From NCBI RefSeq assembly GCF_017639205.1, contig NZ_CP071139.1, positions 7,377,501 through 7,441,500 of the forward strand: a stretch of DNA of 64,000 nt, read 5' to 3'. The DNA is from Streptomyces nojiriensis. GTDB lineage: Bacteria > Actinomycetota > Actinomycetes > Streptomycetales > Streptomycetaceae. The notes under the pieces were generated by a model. The model was not told the DNA's origin, did no database searches, and saw nothing but the letters and a program-made list of their open reading frames with translations. How positions within the stretch are numbered: position 1 is the first letter of the stretch; each line of letters opens with the position of its first letter. A program made the translations under genes and the position numbers. Shown here piece after piece: positions 15,806 through 25,008 of this stretch.

Positions 15806-18256
15806 GTGACGACGTCCATCGAAGGCAGGATCGCCGAGGAGCTCGGCGTACGGGAGCGGCAGGTCAAGGCCGCCGTCGAGCTGCTCGACGGCGGCTCCAC
15901 CGTGCCGTTCATCGCGCGCTACCGCAAGGAAGCGACCGAGATGCTCGACGACGCCCAGCTGCGCACCCTCGAGGAGCGGCTGCGGTATCTGCGGGAGCTG
16001 GAGGACCGCCGCGCGGCGGTCCTGGACTCCGTACGGGAGCAGGGCAAGCTCACCGACGAACTGGCGGCGCGGATCGCCGCGGCCGACACCAAGGCGCGGC
16101 TGGAGGACATCTACCTGCCCTTCAAGCCCAAGCGGCGCACCAAGGCGCAGATCGCCCGCGAGGCCGGCCTGGAGCCGCTCGCCGAGGGCCTGCTGGCCGA
16201 CCCGTCCGTGGAGCCGGCCGCGGCCGCAGCCGCGTTCGTCGACGCCGACAAGGGCGTCGCCGACCCGGCCGCCGCCCTGGAGGGTGCCCGGGCCATCCTC
16301 ACCGAGCGGTTCGGCGAGGACGCCGACCTGATCGGTGAGCTGCGCGAGCGCATGTGGGGCCGCGGCCGGCTCGCGGCGAAGGTCCGCGAGGGCAAGGAGG
16401 AGGCGGGCGCCAAGTTCGCCGACTACTTCGACTTCGCCGAGCCGTTCACCGCGCTGCCCTCGCACCGCGTCCTCGCCATGCTGCGCGGTGAGAAGGAGGA
16501 CGTCCTCGACCTCACCCTGGAACCGGAGGAGCCGGGCGAGGTGCCCGGCCCGTCCACGTACGAGGGCATGATCGCCCGTCGCTTCGGGGTGAACGACCGC
16601 GGCCGCCCCGGCGACAAATGGCTCGCCGACACCGTCCGCTGGGCCTGGCGTACGAAGATCCAGGTGCACCTCGGCATCGACCTGCGGATGCGGCTGCGCC
16701 AGGCCGCCGAGGACGAGGCGGTACGGGTCTTCGCGTCGAACCTGCGCGACCTGCTGCTCGCGGCGCCGGCCGGCACCCGGGCGACGCTCGGCCTGGACCC
16801 GGGCTTCCGCACCGGCGTGAAGGTCGCCGTCGTGGACGCGACCGGCAAGGTCGTGGCCACGGACGTGATCTACCCGCACGTGCCCGCCAACAAGTGGGAC
16901 GAGTCCCTCGCCAAGCTCGCCCGGCTGGCGAAGGAGCACGCCGTCGAGCTGATCGCCATCGGCAACGGCACGGCCTCCCGAGAGACGGACAAGCTGGCCG
17001 GGGACCTCATCACGCGCCACCCGGAGCTGAAGCTCACCAAGGTGATGGTCTCGGAGGCGGGCGCCTCCGTGTACTCGGCCTCCGCCTTCGCCTCGCAGGA
17101 ACTGCCGGACATGGACGTGTCGCTGCGCGGCGCGGTCTCCATCGCCCGCCGCCTGCAGGACCCGCTCGCCGAGCTCGTCAAGATCGACCCGAAGTCGATC
17201 GGTGTCGGCCAGTACCAGCACGACCTGTCCGAGGTGAAGCTCTCGCGCTCGCTCGACGCGGTCGTCGAGGACTGTGTGAACGGCGTCGGCGTGGACGTCA
17301 ACACCGCCTCCGCGCCGCTGCTTTCGCGGGTGTCGGGGATCAGCGGCGGCCTCGCCGAGAACATCGTGGCCCACCGCGACGCCAACGGCCCCTTCCGCAG
17401 CCGCAAGGGGCTCAAGGACGTGGCCCGGCTCGGCCCGAAGGCGTACGAGCAGTGCGCGGGCTTCCTGCGGATCCGCGGCGGGGACGACCCGCTGGACTTC
17501 TCCAGCGTGCACCCCGAGGCCTACCCGGTGGTCCGGGGCATGGCGAAGACGGCGGGCAGCGAGGTGGCGGCCCTGATCGGCAACTCCGGCGTGCTGCGCT
17601 CGCTGCGTCCCGAGCAGTTCGTCACCGAGGCCTTCGGCCTGCCCACCGTCACGGACATCCTGCGCGAGCTGGAGAAGCCGGGCCGCGACCCGCGTCCCGC
17701 CTTCAAGACGGCCACCTTCAAGGAGGGCGTCGAGAAGATCGGCGACCTGGCCCCCGGCATGATCCTGGAGGGCGTGGTCACCAACGTGGCCGCCTTCGGC
17801 GCCTTCATCGACATCGGCGTCCACCAGGACGGGCTGGCCCACGTCTCGGCGCTGTCGAAGAACTTCGTCAAGGACCCCCGTGACGTGGTCAAGCCGGGCG
17901 ACATCGTCCGCGTGAAGGTCATGGACGTGGACATCCCGCGCAAGCGGATCTCGCTGACCCTGCGGCTGGAGGACGAGGCCGGCGCGGAGCGCGGCGCGGG
18001 CGCTCCCCGCCAGCGCGAGGACCGGCGCGGCGGCGGTGGCGGCGGTGGCCGTCCGCCGCAGCAGCGCGGCGGGTCCGGCGCCCGAGAGGGCGGCCGCAAC
18101 CAGGGCCAGGGCCAGGGCGGCCAGGGCGGCCAGGGCGAGCGCGGCCAGGGCCGTCGGCAGGGCGGCGGCAGCGCCCCCGCCCCCGCCAACAGCGCGATGG
18201 CCGACGCCCTGCGCCGGGCCGGCCTCACCGCCCCCGAGGAGCGCCGCAAGAAGTAG
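15806..18256 (+). CDS. tex: Tex family RNA-binding transcription accessory protein
   Basis: 816 residues. Order of domains: N-terminal helical region (VPFIARYRKEATEMLDD), YqgF/RNase H-like domain (TLGLDPGFRTGVKVAVVD), helix-hairpin-helix pair (NTASAPLLSRVSGISGGLAE) and an S1 domain (GMILEGVVTNVAAFGAFID ... KRISLTLRL) ending near residue 725. After it comes a ~90-residue Gly/Arg/Gln-rich disordered tail that shorter Tex proteins lack and that probably adds RNA contacts. Tex binds nucleic acid and acts with RNA polymerase. GTG 15806 gives the family N-terminus. Stand-alone gene with its own promoter region. Confidence 0.95.
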   Translation: MTTSIEGRIAEELGVRERQVKAAVELLDGGSTVPFIARYRKEATEMLDDAQLRTLEERLRYLRELEDRRAAVLDSVREQGKLTDELAARIAAADTKARLEDIYLPFKPKRRTKAQIAREAGLEPLAEGLLADPSVEPAAAAAAFVDADKGVADPAAALEGARAILTERFGEDADLIGELRERMWGRGRLAAKVREGKEEAGAKFADYFDFAEPFTALPSHRVLAMLRGEKEDVLDLTLEPEEPGEVPGPSTYEGMIARRFGVNDRGRPGDKWLADTVRWAWRTKIQVHLGIDLRMRLRQAAEDEAVRVFASNLRDLLLAAPAGTRATLGLDPGFRTGVKVAVVDATGKVVATDVIYPHVPANKWDESLAKLARLAKEHAVELIAIGNGTASRETDKLAGDLITRHPELKLTKVMVSEAGASVYSASAFASQELPDMDVSLRGAVSIARRLQDPLAELVKIDPKSIGVGQYQHDLSEVKLSRSLDAVVEDCVNGVGVDVNTASAPLLSRVSGISGGLAENIVAHRDANGPFRSRKGLKDVARLGPKAYEQCAGFLRIRGGDDPLDFSSVHPEAYPVVRGMAKTAGSEVAALIGNSGVLRSLRPEQFVTEAFGLPTVTDILRELEKPGRDPRPAFKTATFKEGVEKIGDLAPGMILEGVVTNVAAFGAFIDIGVHQDGLAHVSALSKNFVKDPRDVVKPGDIVRVKVMDVDIPRKRISLTLRLEDEAGAERGAGAPRQREDRRGGGGGGGRPPQQRGGSGAREGGRNQGQGQGGQGGQGERGQGRRQGGGSAPAPANSAMADALRRAGLTAPEERRKK

Positions 18257-18382
18257 GAGCCGCCAAGGGTGTCTTGCAGCCACCCGGCGCGTGTCGGTCT
18301 TGGTACCGAGTGGCCGAATAGCTTCCCCACCTGGGGACTTGCCTTGCCAACTCCCGTACAAGATCTGTAGGCATGGTGGAAC

Positions 18383-18408
18383 GCCCGTTCGTCGGTCGGC
18401 GGACGGGC
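18383..18408 (+). terminator. Hairpin, probable terminator downstream of tex
   Basis: GCCCGT (18383-18388) pairs with ACGGGC (18403-18408), continued by inner pairs including two G-T wobbles, and is followed by a short T run near 18416. The rest of 18257-18527 is non-coding sequence that must hold the promoter of the next operon. Confidence 0.5.
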
Positions 18409-18527
18409 TTCCGCGTTTTCCCCTCAGGACCGCATTCCCCGAGGCCGCCTCGAAGGCACAGGACGTCATGCCCATGCCCACACACGCCTACCGCCGTTGC
18501 CCCGGAAAGGGTCCGAAGAGGGATCAC

Positions 18528-19028
18528 ATGCCCCACCGGCAACTCAGCATTCGCAAAAGGTGCGAGCAGATTCTCGGCCATCTGGATCTGACCCACCCCT
18601 TCTCCCTCGACGACCTGTGCCGCCGGATAGCCGAGCGGCGCGGCCGTCCCATCCGGCTCCATCCGCTCCCCAAGGAAGCGGCGGAGTCCGGAGTCTGCGG
18701 ACTGTGGGTGGGCACGGCCAGCGTCGACTACGTCTTCTACGAGGCGCAGACCACCCCGCTGCACCGGGAGCACATCGTCCTCCACGAGCTGGGCCACATC
18801 CTCTTCGGCCACCACTCCCTGGAAGGGGAGGAGACCGACGGGAACGCCCCCGTGGTGCTCGGCCGCACCAACTACACCACCCGGCAGGAGCAGGAGGCGG
18901 AGATGCTCGCCAGCATGATCCGCATCCGCACGGCGAACGCCGGCCCGCGGCCCGCGAACGGCGCGCGCGGCACCCTGGCCCGACTGGAGTCCGCCATGGG
19001 ATACGAGCGGGGCAACGATGGCAGCTGA
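18528..19028 (+). CDS. ImmA/IrrE family metallo-endopeptidase
   Basis: 166 residues. The zinc motif HELGHILFGHH lies in the middle, preceded by an N-terminal helical region (RKRCEQILGHLDLTHPFSLD) and followed by EQEAEMLASMI with the third ligand glutamate, the classical COG2856 layout. Relatives cleave XRE-type repressors of mobile elements or stress regulators. ATG 18528 has GAGGG at good distance. The next gene starts 11 bases before its stop, and pairing with an MAB_1171c membrane protein is a standing arrangement in streptomycetes, which suggests joint function. Its protein target is unknown. Confidence 0.88.
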   Translation: MPHRQLSIRKRCEQILGHLDLTHPFSLDDLCRRIAERRGRPIRLHPLPKEAAESGVCGLWVGTASVDYVFYEAQTTPLHREHIVLHELGHILFGHHSLEGEETDGNAPVVLGRTNYTTRQEQEAEMLASMIRIRTANAGPRPANGARGTLARLESAMGYERGNDGS

Positions 19029-20193
19029 CCTGACCGCCTTCGGCAACTGGCTCGCCGTCCCCGGCGTGGTGTGCCTGTGGACCGCCGTCCTGCTCCGCGC
19101 CCCCGGAGCCCTGCGCTCCCCCCAGCAGCGCGGCCTGTGGCTGGCCGTCGCCACCGCCGCCGCCGCGATGACCCTCAACCTCCCCGACGTCGTCTCGTAC
19201 GCGATGAGCCGCGGCCCGGGTTACGCCCACACCATCGGCCTCGTCCGCAACCTCATCGGGGTGCTGTCGGCCGGCGCCGTCCTCTACTTCGTGGCCGCCA
19301 CCACCCGCGGCCGCCGGCTCCAGATCACCGCCTGCGTCGCCACCGTGGCCTGGCTCGGCGCCCTCCTCGCCCTGGACGCGGCCGCGCCCGGGCACGGCAC
19401 GCACACCATGCCGCCGGTCGGCGACCCGGTGCCCTCCCTCGCGTACTGGCTGGTCCTGATCTCCGCGCACGTGACCGCCAACATCGTCTGCGTGGGCCTG
19501 TGCTCGCGCTACAGCCGCCGTACCGAGAGCCGGGGCCTGGCCGCCGGACTGCGGCTGTTCGGCCTCGGCACCGCGCTCGCCGGACTGTTCTGGCTGGCGT
19601 ACCTGCTCAAGGCCCTGTTCGGCAGCACCTGGGCGATGCCCGCCCTCCCGCTGCTCATGAACCTGCACGGCCTGCTGCGCGCCGCCGCGATCCTCGTGCC
19701 CACCCTGTTCACCCTCCGGCGCACCTGCACCGACATCGCCACCACCTGGCGGCTGTGGCCGCTGTGGCGCGACCTGGTCGAAGCGGTGCCGCACGTGGCG
19801 CTCAACAAGCCGCGCGCCTGGCGGGTGATGGAGCTGCTGTGGCCGCCGGTCCCGCGCAACCTGCTCGTGTACCGCAAGGTCATCGAGACGCGCGACGCGA
19901 TCCTGATCCTGGGCGAGTACGTGGCCCCGGGCGCCCTGGAACAGGCCCGCGGCGAGGCCGCCGGACACGGGGTCCCCGAGCAGCGGGCCACCGCCACCGC
20001 GCTGGCCCGCGTACTGAAGGAGGCCCGGCAGGCCAAGCTCGACGGGGCGCCCGGGCAGCCGGGCGAGGCGGCGGCGCTGGAACTGCCCGCCGCGATCCAC
20101 ACCTCGCAGGAGGGTGGGGACCTGGCGGACGAGGCCCGGTTCCTCGTCGACGTCGCCCAGGCGTACGCCGCGCCCGCCACCACAAGGAAGTGA
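19018..20193 (+). CDS. MAB_1171c family putative membrane protein
   Basis: 391 residues with about seven hydrophobic helices in the first 245 residues (for example WLAVPGVVCLWTAVLL and LVLISAHVTANIVCVGL), then a ~145-residue cytoplasmic domain (WRLWPLWRDLVEAVPHVALN, RVIETRD-like KVIETRDAILIL). The family is annotated as a putative transporter but resembles a membrane sensor with a soluble output domain. It overlaps the ImmA/IrrE-type peptidase by 11 bases, so the pair may act as sensor and protease. Start ATG 19018. Confidence 0.82.
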   Translation: MAADLTAFGNWLAVPGVVCLWTAVLLRAPGALRSPQQRGLWLAVATAAAAMTLNLPDVVSYAMSRGPGYAHTIGLVRNLIGVLSAGAVLYFVAATTRGRRLQITACVATVAWLGALLALDAAAPGHGTHTMPPVGDPVPSLAYWLVLISAHVTANIVCVGLCSRYSRRTESRGLAAGLRLFGLGTALAGLFWLAYLLKALFGSTWAMPALPLLMNLHGLLRAAAILVPTLFTLRRTCTDIATTWRLWPLWRDLVEAVPHVALNKPRAWRVMELLWPPVPRNLLVYRKVIETRDAILILGEYVAPGALEQARGEAAGHGVPEQRATATALARVLKEARQAKLDGAPGQPGEAAALELPAAIHTSQEGGDLADEARFLVDVAQAYAAPATTRK

Positions 20194-20200
20194 AACGCTC

Positions 20201-20974
20201 TTGACCACCGTACTGATCACCGGGGCCAGCGCCGGACTGGGCGCGGCCTTCGCCCGCGGTTTCGCCGCCAAGGGCTGCGACCTGGTCCTCGTCGCCCGTG
20301 ACAAGGACCGGCTCGACGCCGTCGCCGCAGGACTGGTCCGGGAATACGGCACCGCGTCCGAGGTGCTGCCCGCCGACCTGCTGGACCCGGCGGACTGCGC
20401 GGCCGTCGTCGAGCGGCTCGCCGACCCGGTCCGGCCCGTGGACATCCTGGTAAACAACGCGGGCTTCGGACTCCCCGCGCCCTTCCCGTACAGCCCGGTC
20501 GAGGACGAGGAGCGGATGCTCGACCTGCTGGTCAAGGTCCCGCTCCGGCTCACCCACGCCGTGCTGCCGGGCCTGCGCGCACGCCGCCGGGGCGCGGTCC
20601 TCAACGTCTCCTCGGTGGCGGGACTCCTGCCGACCGGGACCTACGGGGCCGCCAAGGCCTGGATCACCGCCTTCAGCGAGTCGCTCCGGGTGGACATGGC
20701 GCCGTACGGGGTCCGGGTGCTGGCCGTGGTCCCCGGCTTCACCCGCACCGAGTTCCAGGAGCGGGCCGGCATGGACGTCAGCGCGCTGCGCGACGCGGTC
20801 TGGCTGGAGCCGGAGGCCGTGGTCGCGCGAGCCCTGAAGGACCTCGCCCTGCGCCGCCCGGTGAGCATCACCGGCCGCCGCTACCGCGCGTACGCCCTCG
20901 CCGCCCGCCACCTCCCGCGCACCTTCGTGGCGGCCCGGATGGCCCGCAAGCGCCGGCCGCCGCAAGGGACCTGA
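20201..20974 (+). CDS. SDR family NAD(P)-dependent oxidoreductase
   Basis: 257 residues, classical short-chain dehydrogenase. Cofactor motif TGASAGLGAAFA at the N-terminus, NNAG at residues ~86-89, catalytic Ser in VSSVAG and YGAAK with Tyr and Lys. The C-terminal basic tail (RHLPRTFVAARMARKRR) recalls membrane-associated SDRs acting on lipids. It starts with TTG (20201) seven bases after the membrane-protein stop with an AAGGAAG site, so it belongs to the same transcription unit. Substrate not deducible. Confidence 0.88.
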   Translation: MTTVLITGASAGLGAAFARGFAAKGCDLVLVARDKDRLDAVAAGLVREYGTASEVLPADLLDPADCAAVVERLADPVRPVDILVNNAGFGLPAPFPYSPVEDEERMLDLLVKVPLRLTHAVLPGLRARRRGAVLNVSSVAGLLPTGTYGAAKAWITAFSESLRVDMAPYGVRVLAVVPGFTRTEFQERAGMDVSALRDAVWLEPEAVVARALKDLALRRPVSITGRRYRAYALAARHLPRTFVAARMARKRRPPQGT

Positions 20975-21024
20975 ACGGGAGATCTCGCGCAGGCCTGCGG
21001 CGGGTCGTGGGAGAGGATGTCCGG

Positions 21025-21579
21025 GTGATCTTCGAACCGCTCTTCGACGGCGACCGCGTCCGCCTTCCGGAAGGCGACGGCGCGCTGCCCGACGCCGCGC
21101 CCGGGGGCGTGCTGTGCGCGTCGGCCGTCCGGGAGGCCGACCCGGCCGCCGTTCCGCCGGAGATCCGCACCCGCTCGGGGGAGATCGTTTTCGTGACGTC
21201 CGTCCTGAGGACCGAGCTGGAGCGGTTCTGCACCGACAACGGGATCCCGTTGCGCTCCCGGCCCGATGTCTGGGGCGACCTGCTCGAACCCTTCCTCGAC
21301 ACCGGGTCCGACCGCCGGACCCGGGCGGCGACCCTGGAGCGGCTGGCCGATGCCGGGGTCGACGCAACCGAGGCGGCCGCGATCCGGGAGCGGGTGGGGC
21401 CGCTCATGGCGGCCTACAACTCCGTGCACTGGGACTGGTTCCACCTCGGCCTCGCCGATCTCCTCGACGCGGCCGGCTCCGACCTCGTCCCCGAGGAACT
21501 CCGCATCCCGCCCGGGGACCTGCGCGCCTTCCGCGCGTGGGCCACGGACATCGCCGCCCGCCCGGACCGGCTTCCTTAG
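21025..21579 (+). CDS. Conserved hypothetical protein (184 aa)
   Basis: Unrecognised soluble protein. GTG 21025 with AGAGGA eight bases upstream was preferred over GTG 21007. It is acidic, begins IFEPLFDGDRVRLPEGDGAL, and has tryptophan-rich helices (VHWDWFHLGLADLLDAAG). No metal, nucleotide or catalytic motif stands out. It converges on the ABC-F gene, with stop codons overlapping by four bases, so transcripts of the two run into each other. Confidence 0.65.
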   Translation: MIFEPLFDGDRVRLPEGDGALPDAAPGGVLCASAVREADPAAVPPEIRTRSGEIVFVTSVLRTELERFCTDNGIPLRSRPDVWGDLLEPFLDTGSDRRTRAATLERLADAGVDATEAAAIRERVGPLMAAYNSVHWDWFHLGLADLLDAAGSDLVPEELRIPPGDLRAFRAWATDIAARPDRLP

Positions 21580-23213
21580 AGCTCGGTGACCTTGCCGCCC
21601 GCGACCTCCAGGCGGCGGGTCACGTGCACCGCGTCCAGCATGCGGCGGTCGTGGGTGACCAGTAGGAGGGTGCCCTCGTAGGCGTCGAGGGCCGACTCCA
21701 GCTGTTCGATCGCCGGCAGGTCGAGGTGGTTGGTCGGCTCGTCCAGGACCAGCAGGTTCACCCCGCGGCCCTGGAGCAGGGCCAGCGCCGCACGGGTGCG
21801 CTCGCCCGGGGAGAGGGTGGCCGCCGGGCGCAGGACGTGGGCCGCCTTCAGGCCGAACTTGGCCAACAGTGTGCGGACCTCGGCCGGCTCGGTCTCGGGG
21901 ACCGCCGCGCAGAAGGCTTCGAGCAGCGGTTCGTCGCCGAGGAACAGGCCGCGCGCCTGGTCCACCTCGCCGACCAGGACGCCGGAGCCGAGGGTGGCGG
22001 AGCCGGAGTCCGGGGCCAGCCGGCCCAGCAGGACGGCGAGGAGGGTGGACTTCCCGGCGCCGTTGGCCCCGGTGATCGCCACCCGGTCCGCCCAGTCGAT
22101 CTGCAGACTGGCCGGGCCGAAGGCGAAGTCGCCGCGCTTGACCGAGGCCTCGCGCAGGGTGGCCACCACCGCGCCGGAGCGCGGGGCCGCCGCGATCTCC
22201 ATGCGCAGCTCCCACTCCTTGCGGGGCTCGTCGACGACCTCCAGCCGCTCGATCGCCCGAGCCGTCTGGCGGGCCTTGGCGGCCTGCTTCTCGCTCGACT
22301 CGCCCCGCAGGTTCTTGCCGATCTTGTCGTTGTCGGAAGCCTTGCGGCGGGCGTTGCGCACGCCCTTGTCCATCCAGTTGCGCTGCATCTGCGCCCGGCC
22401 TTCGAGGGCCGACTTCTTGCCCGCGTACTCCTCGAACTCCTCGCGGGCGTGGTTGCGGGCGCGCTCGCGCTCCTCCAGGTAGGAGTCGTAGCCGCCGCCG
22501 TAGAGGTTGATCTGCTGCTGCGCGAGGTCGAGTTCGAGGACCTTGGTGACCGTCCGGGTCAGGAACTCGCGGTCGTGGCTGATCACGACCGTGCCGGCCC
22601 GCAGCCCCTTGACGAACCGCTCCAGCCGCTCCAGACCGTCCAGGTCGAGGTCGTTGGTGGGCTCGTCGAGCAGGAAGACGTCGTAACGGGACAGCAGGAG
22701 CGAGGCGAGGCCCGCGCGGGCCGCCTGACCGCCGGAGAGCGCCGTCATGGGCAGGTCGAGACCGACGGCGAGGCCCAGCTCGTCGGCGACCTCCTGGGCC
22801 CGCTCGTCGAGGTCGGCACCGCCGAGGTTCAGCCACATGTCCAGCGCGGTCGCGTACGCGTCGTCCGCGCCCGGCGTCCCGTCCACCAGACCCTGCGTCG
22901 CCGCGTCCAGCTCGGCCTGCGCGGCCGCCACGCCCGTACGGCGGGCCAGGAACTCACGGACCGACTCCTCGGGCCGGCGCTCCGGCTCCTGCGGCAGGTG
23001 ACCGACGGCGGCGCCGGGCGGGGAGAGCCGCAGCTCCCCGGTCTCGGGGGTGTCCAGCCCGGCGAGCAGCCGCAGCAGGGTGGACTTCCCGGCGCCGTTC
23101 ACGCCGACGAGGCCGATGACGTCGCCGGGGGCGACGACGAGGTCGAGATCGGCGAACAGGGTGCGCTCACCGTGCGCGGCGGTGAGCTTCTTGGCGACGA
23201 GGGTTGCAGTCAT
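21576..23213 (-). CDS. ABC-F family ATPase (ribosome-associated type)
   Basis: 545 residues with two nucleotide-binding domains and no membrane segment. Walker A motifs GVNGAGKST and GANGAGKST, signatures LSGGQAARAG and LSPGERTRAA, Walker B LLDEPTNDLD and VLDEPTNHLD. The linker between them is highly charged and helical (EERERARNHAREEFEEY). Such proteins act on the ribosome in translation or antibiotic protection. Which role applies is not visible from linker length alone. ATG 23213; no neighbour suggests resistance to a specific drug. Confidence 0.9.
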   Translation of the reverse strand: MTATLVAKKLTAAHGERTLFADLDLVVAPGDVIGLVGVNGAGKSTLLRLLAGLDTPETGELRLSPPGAAVGHLPQEPERRPEESVREFLARRTGVAAAQAELDAATQGLVDGTPGADDAYATALDMWLNLGGADLDERAQEVADELGLAVGLDLPMTALSGGQAARAGLASLLLSRYDVFLLDEPTNDLDLDGLERLERFVKGLRAGTVVISHDREFLTRTVTKVLELDLAQQQINLYGGGYDSYLEERERARNHAREEFEEYAGKKSALEGRAQMQRNWMDKGVRNARRKASDNDKIGKNLRGESSEKQAAKARQTARAIERLEVVDEPRKEWELRMEIAAAPRSGAVVATLREASVKRGDFAFGPASLQIDWADRVAITGANGAGKSTLLAVLLGRLAPDSGSATLGSGVLVGEVDQARGLFLGDEPLLEAFCAAVPETEPAEVRTLLAKFGLKAAHVLRPAATLSPGERTRAALALLQGRGVNLLVLDEPTNHLDLPAIEQLESALDAYEGTLLLVTHDRRMLDAVHVTRRLEVAGGKVTEL

Positions 23214-23313
23214 GATGTGCCGATCCTATCCGCGCGCGGACGGCCCCCGGCATGGCCGGATAGGTGGGAAGCCCGTCATTGCGGCCATCGCGGGGGCGGA
23301 ACACCATGAAGCC

Positions 23314-24285
23314 ATGCCGTCATCGCCGCGCACCGTCCTCGTCCTCCTCTACGACGGGGTCCAGAGCCTGGACGTGACCGGGCCGGTGGAGGTGTTCGCC
23401 GCGCTCGCCCACTTCCCGGGGCGGACCGGGTACGCGATCCGGACGGTCTCTCCCGCGGGAGAGCCCGTCCGCACCGGCAGCGGGCTGACGCTGGTGCCGG
23501 ACGGGGAGCTGGCGAGCGCCCGGCCGGGGCCCGGGACCACGGTCCTGGTGCCCGGGGGACGGTTCTCGGGGGACTTCGAGCCCCGGCTCACCGACTGGCT
23601 CCGTACCCACGGGGGCGGCGCGGAACGGCTGGTCTCCGTGTGTACGGGAGGACTGCTGCTGGCCGAGGCGGGGCTCCTGGACGGGCGGCGGGCGACGACG
23701 CACTGGAACGCCTGCGAGCGGATGGCGCGGGACTACCCGGCCGTCGCCGTCGAGCCGGACCCGATCTACGTACGGGACGGACCGGTGGCCACCTCGGCCG
23801 GGGTCACGGCGGGGATCGACCTCGCCCTGGCGCTGGTGGAGGAGGACCACGGGCGGGACGTCGCCCTGACGATCGCCCGGCACCTGGTGGTCTTCCTGCG
23901 CAGGCCCGGCAACCAGGCGCAGTTCAGCGCGCAGCTGGCCGCCCAGACGGCCCGCCGGGACCCCCTGCGGGACGTACAGCAGTGGATCGCCGAGCACCCG
24001 GGGGAGCAGCTCTCGGTCGAGCACCTCGCCGCCCGGGCCCGGCTGTCGCCGCGGCACTTCGCGCGGGCCTTCCAGGCGGAGACCGGGGTCACGCCCGGCC
24101 GGTACGTCGAACGGGTCCGGGTGGACCACGCGCGGCGGCTGCTGGAGGAGAGCGGGGAAGGGATGGCACAGATCGCCCGGGCCTGCGGGTACCGGAACCC
24201 GGAGGCGCTGCGCCGGGCCTTCGTGCGGACCCTCGGTCAGCCGCCCGCCGAGTACCGCCGCCGGTTCGGCACGTCCCGTCCCTGA
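23314..24285 (+). CDS. GlxA family transcriptional regulator (DJ-1/PfpI domain + AraC-type HTH)
   Basis: 323 residues. Residues ~1-190 form a DJ-1/PfpI-like domain with the nucleophile-elbow cysteine in VSVCTGGLLL; the C-terminal ~100 residues are an AraC double helix-turn-helix (LAARARLSPRHFARAFQAE, then MAQIARACGYRNPEALRRAF). Such regulators sense small metabolites and often activate catabolic or stress genes. ATG 23314. A gene for a free-standing DJ-1/PfpI protein follows 83 bases later on the same strand and is a likely target or partner. Confidence 0.92.
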   Translation: MPSSPRTVLVLLYDGVQSLDVTGPVEVFAALAHFPGRTGYAIRTVSPAGEPVRTGSGLTLVPDGELASARPGPGTTVLVPGGRFSGDFEPRLTDWLRTHGGGAERLVSVCTGGLLLAEAGLLDGRRATTHWNACERMARDYPAVAVEPDPIYVRDGPVATSAGVTAGIDLALALVEEDHGRDVALTIARHLVVFLRRPGNQAQFSAQLAAQTARRDPLRDVQQWIAEHPGEQLSVEHLAARARLSPRHFARAFQAETGVTPGRYVERVRVDHARRLLEESGEGMAQIARACGYRNPEALRRAFVRTLGQPPAEYRRRFGTSRP

Positions 24286-24368
24286 GGACAGGATCCGGCG
24301 CACCCGCAAGAAGAAGAGCCGCCCCGTGCGGGGCGGAGTCGTGTACCGACCAGCGCTCCGGAGGAGCC

Positions 24369-24998
24369 ATGCAGATCGCCGTACTTCTCTACGACCACTT
24401 CACCGCCCTGGACGCCATCGGGCCCTTCGACACCCTCGGCCGGCTGCCCGATGCCGAGGTCGTCTTCGTCTCCGAGCGGCCGGGTCCCGTACGGACCGAC
24501 AGCGGGGCGCTCGCGCTCGTCGCCGACAAGGGGCTGGACGAGGTCACCCGGCCGGACATCGTCATCGTGCCCGGCGGGCCGCATCCCGAACGGGAGATGG
24601 CCAATCCCGTGGTCCTGGACTGGCTGCGCACGGTCGACGCCACCACCACCTGGACCACCTCGGTGTGCACCGGATCCCTGCTGCTGGCCGCCGCCGGACT
24701 GCTCGACGGCCGGCGGGCCACCAGTCACTGGCTGTACCTGGAGCAGCTGTCGAAGCACGGGGCCGAGCCCACCGGGGAGCGCGTCGTGTTCGACGGGAAG
24801 TACGTCACCGCCGCGGGGGTGTCCTCCGGGATCGACATGGGGCTCACCCTGCTCGGCCGGATCGCCGGGGACGACTTCGCCCAGGCCGTGCAGCTGATGA
24901 CCGAGTACGACCCCCAGCCGCCCTACGACGCCGGCTCGCCCGACAAGGCCCCGGCCGCTCTCGTCGAGATGCTGCGGGGCGGCAGCACCCCCGGCTGA
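24369..24998 (+). CDS. DJ-1/PfpI family protein (isonitrile hydratase-like)
   Basis: 209 residues. The fold markers are IAVLLYDHFTALDAIGPFD at the start and TSVCTGSLLLAAAGLLDGRR around the reactive cysteine, followed by SHW as in isonitrile hydratase InhA relatives. The mature fold lacks a DNA-binding domain, in contrast to the GlxA-type gene upstream. A near-perfect GGAGGAG ribosome site precedes ATG 24369. It could act as an amidohydrolase/hydratase or a deglycase-like stress protein. Substrate unknown. Confidence 0.85.
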   Translation: MQIAVLLYDHFTALDAIGPFDTLGRLPDAEVVFVSERPGPVRTDSGALALVADKGLDEVTRPDIVIVPGGPHPEREMANPVVLDWLRTVDATTTWTTSVCTGSLLLAAAGLLDGRRATSHWLYLEQLSKHGAEPTGERVVFDGKYVTAAGVSSGIDMGLTLLGRIAGDDFAQAVQLMTEYDPQPPYDAGSPDKAPAALVEMLRGGSTPG

Positions 24999-25008
24999 CG
25001 GCCGGCCG

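Noticed and set aside
14597..18481. 1294-codon open frame on the minus strand across tex and SCO6745-like genes
   Set aside because: It is the antisense shadow of high-GC coding sequence; composition is Gly/Ala/Val/Arg/Leu-rich without domains, and tex is unmistakable on the other strand.
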